DNA from: Flavobacteriaceae bacterium GF1
GTDB lineage: Bacteria; Bacteroidota; Bacteroidia; Flavobacteriales; Flavobacteriaceae
Assembly: GCA_009797885.1 (NCBI GenBank)
Contig: WNKP01000005.1
Location: forward strand, 186,001 to 250,000
DNA length: 64,000 nucleotides
Direction of reading: 5' to 3'
Shown here: positions 63,620-64,000 of the stretch, one piece after another
How the letters are laid out: each line of letters begins with the position of its first letter
Position numbering within the stretch: position 1 is the first letter of the stretch
Notes under the pieces: generated by a model
Database searches by the model: none
The model's input: only the letters and a program-made list of their open reading frames with translations
What the model was told of the DNA's origin: nothing
Made by a program: the position numbers and the translations under genes

Positions 63620-64000
63620 TCTCCTTTAAATACGTGTTTGGCAGGCCCGGAAAGCCATATGGAAACATAGTCGGTTCCGGATTTTTCAAAACCTACCCTT
63701 AACCGTCCTCCTCTGGTTTCAATGGATACCGAAGTGGAAGCCGTTTTTCCCCCATGGAACATGGCTATCGCTACGGCAGTTACCCCGGTGCCGCAGGAAA
63801 GGGTCTCCCCCTCTACCCCACGCTCATACGTTCTCACTTTAAAGGAATCCTTTGCCTTTTGTTCCACAAAGTTGATATTGCTTCCTTTTTGGCCATAAAT
63901 ACCATATCTAAGTTTTGCCCCTTCAATTTTCACATCCAACTGGTCCAGATGGTCCACCAATTGCACGTGATGCGGTGAACCCGTATCAAGAAAATAGTAT
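63601..64000 (-). CDS. dapF: diaminopimelate epimerase, C-terminal part (5' end outside window)
   Basis: The frame stays open to the window edge, so the start lies beyond 64000. The visible residues begin YYFLDTGSPHHVQLVDHLDQ, the hallmark DapF segment, then GSNINFVEQK, RTYERGVEGETLSCGTGVTA with the second active-site Cys, and end at GEWECQS. It converts LL- to meso-diaminopimelate for lysine and peptidoglycan. Works with dapA of this window. Followed by an overlapping GNAT and mltG, so wall genes are grouped. Confidence 0.95.
   Translation of the reverse strand, partial: YYFLDTGSPHHVQLVDHLDQLDVKIEGAKLRYGIYGQKGSNINFVEQKAKDSFKVRTYERGVEGETLSCGTGVTAVAIAMFHGGKTASTSVSIETRGGRLRVGFEKSGTDYVSIWLSGPAKHVFKGEWECQS

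Overview
The window is a stretch of ordinary chromosome from a member of the Bacteroidota, almost certainly a Flavobacteriaceae (I infer a marine, Muricauda/Maribacter-like organism; the genus is not provable from sequence alone). The evidence is the gene content: PorP/SprF and DUF4835 type IX secretion proteins, DUF5686, DUF6503 and DUF6913 families, a bacillithiol-type YtxJ, many lipoproteins, and the order bamD-rpoZ-coaBC-DUF4835-recN. Promoters match the Bacteroidota form (TTG at -33, TAnnTTTG at -7), Shine-Dalgarno sequences are scarce, and several secreted proteins have Gln right after the predicted signal-peptidase site. Coding density is very high. I see no prophage, insertion sequence, CRISPR array, tRNA or rRNA.

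Layout. 1-8 kb: end of pheT, a fasciclin protein, a membrane protein, an unusual ABC-F ATPase, a TlpA-like lipoprotein without its redox cysteines, transaldolase, an SDR enzyme, the SRP RNA gene (ffs, no ORF) and a glutaminyl cyclase lipoprotein. 8-15 kb: a thioesterase and beta-helix lipoprotein pair, then a signalling block (LytTR regulator with a degenerate receiver, 47-residue lipoprotein, lipobox-bearing TPR histidine kinase coupled to a LuxR-type regulator, unknown protein). 15-28 kb: glyA, lipoproteins, ytxJ, clpB, a TetR regulator, a PorP/SprF-SPOR fusion, a SixA-like phosphatase, smpB, DUF5686 and pcm.

28.5-35.9 kb is one tightly packed eight-gene run (Gfo/Idh dehydrogenase, 3-hydroxyacyl-CoA dehydrogenase, DUF1015, YggS, DnaQ-GIY-YIG nuclease, Kv-type channel with a zinc ribbon, miaA, gluconokinase) ending at a strong hairpin. 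36-48.5 kb is nearly all minus strand: an OmpR-type two-component system, coaE-YbbR-glycosyltransferase, fabI, recN, the T9SS-linked DUF4835 gene, coaBC, rpoZ, bamD, dapA and DUF6913. 48.5-49.3 kb is the only loose region (tandem repeat, terminator, possible gene remnant). 49-64 kb carries a DUF2306 protein, a DUF3089 hydrolase, ligA, LOG, prmC, ribD and followers, dnaA with a phosphatase and a tetrapyrrole-methylase-fold enzyme, a lysozyme-like protein, mltG, an acetyltransferase and the end of dapF.

No new defence or mobile system is evident. The most interesting signals are the ABC-F protein in which one complete ATP site (Walker A of domain 2 plus signature of domain 1) has degenerated, the PorP/SprF-SPOR fusion, the zinc-ribbon potassium channel, a set of promoters that sit so close to the start codon that leaderless mRNAs are implied, and the co-occurrence of a glutaminyl cyclase with five secreted proteins that obey the Ala|Gln 'Q-rule'.
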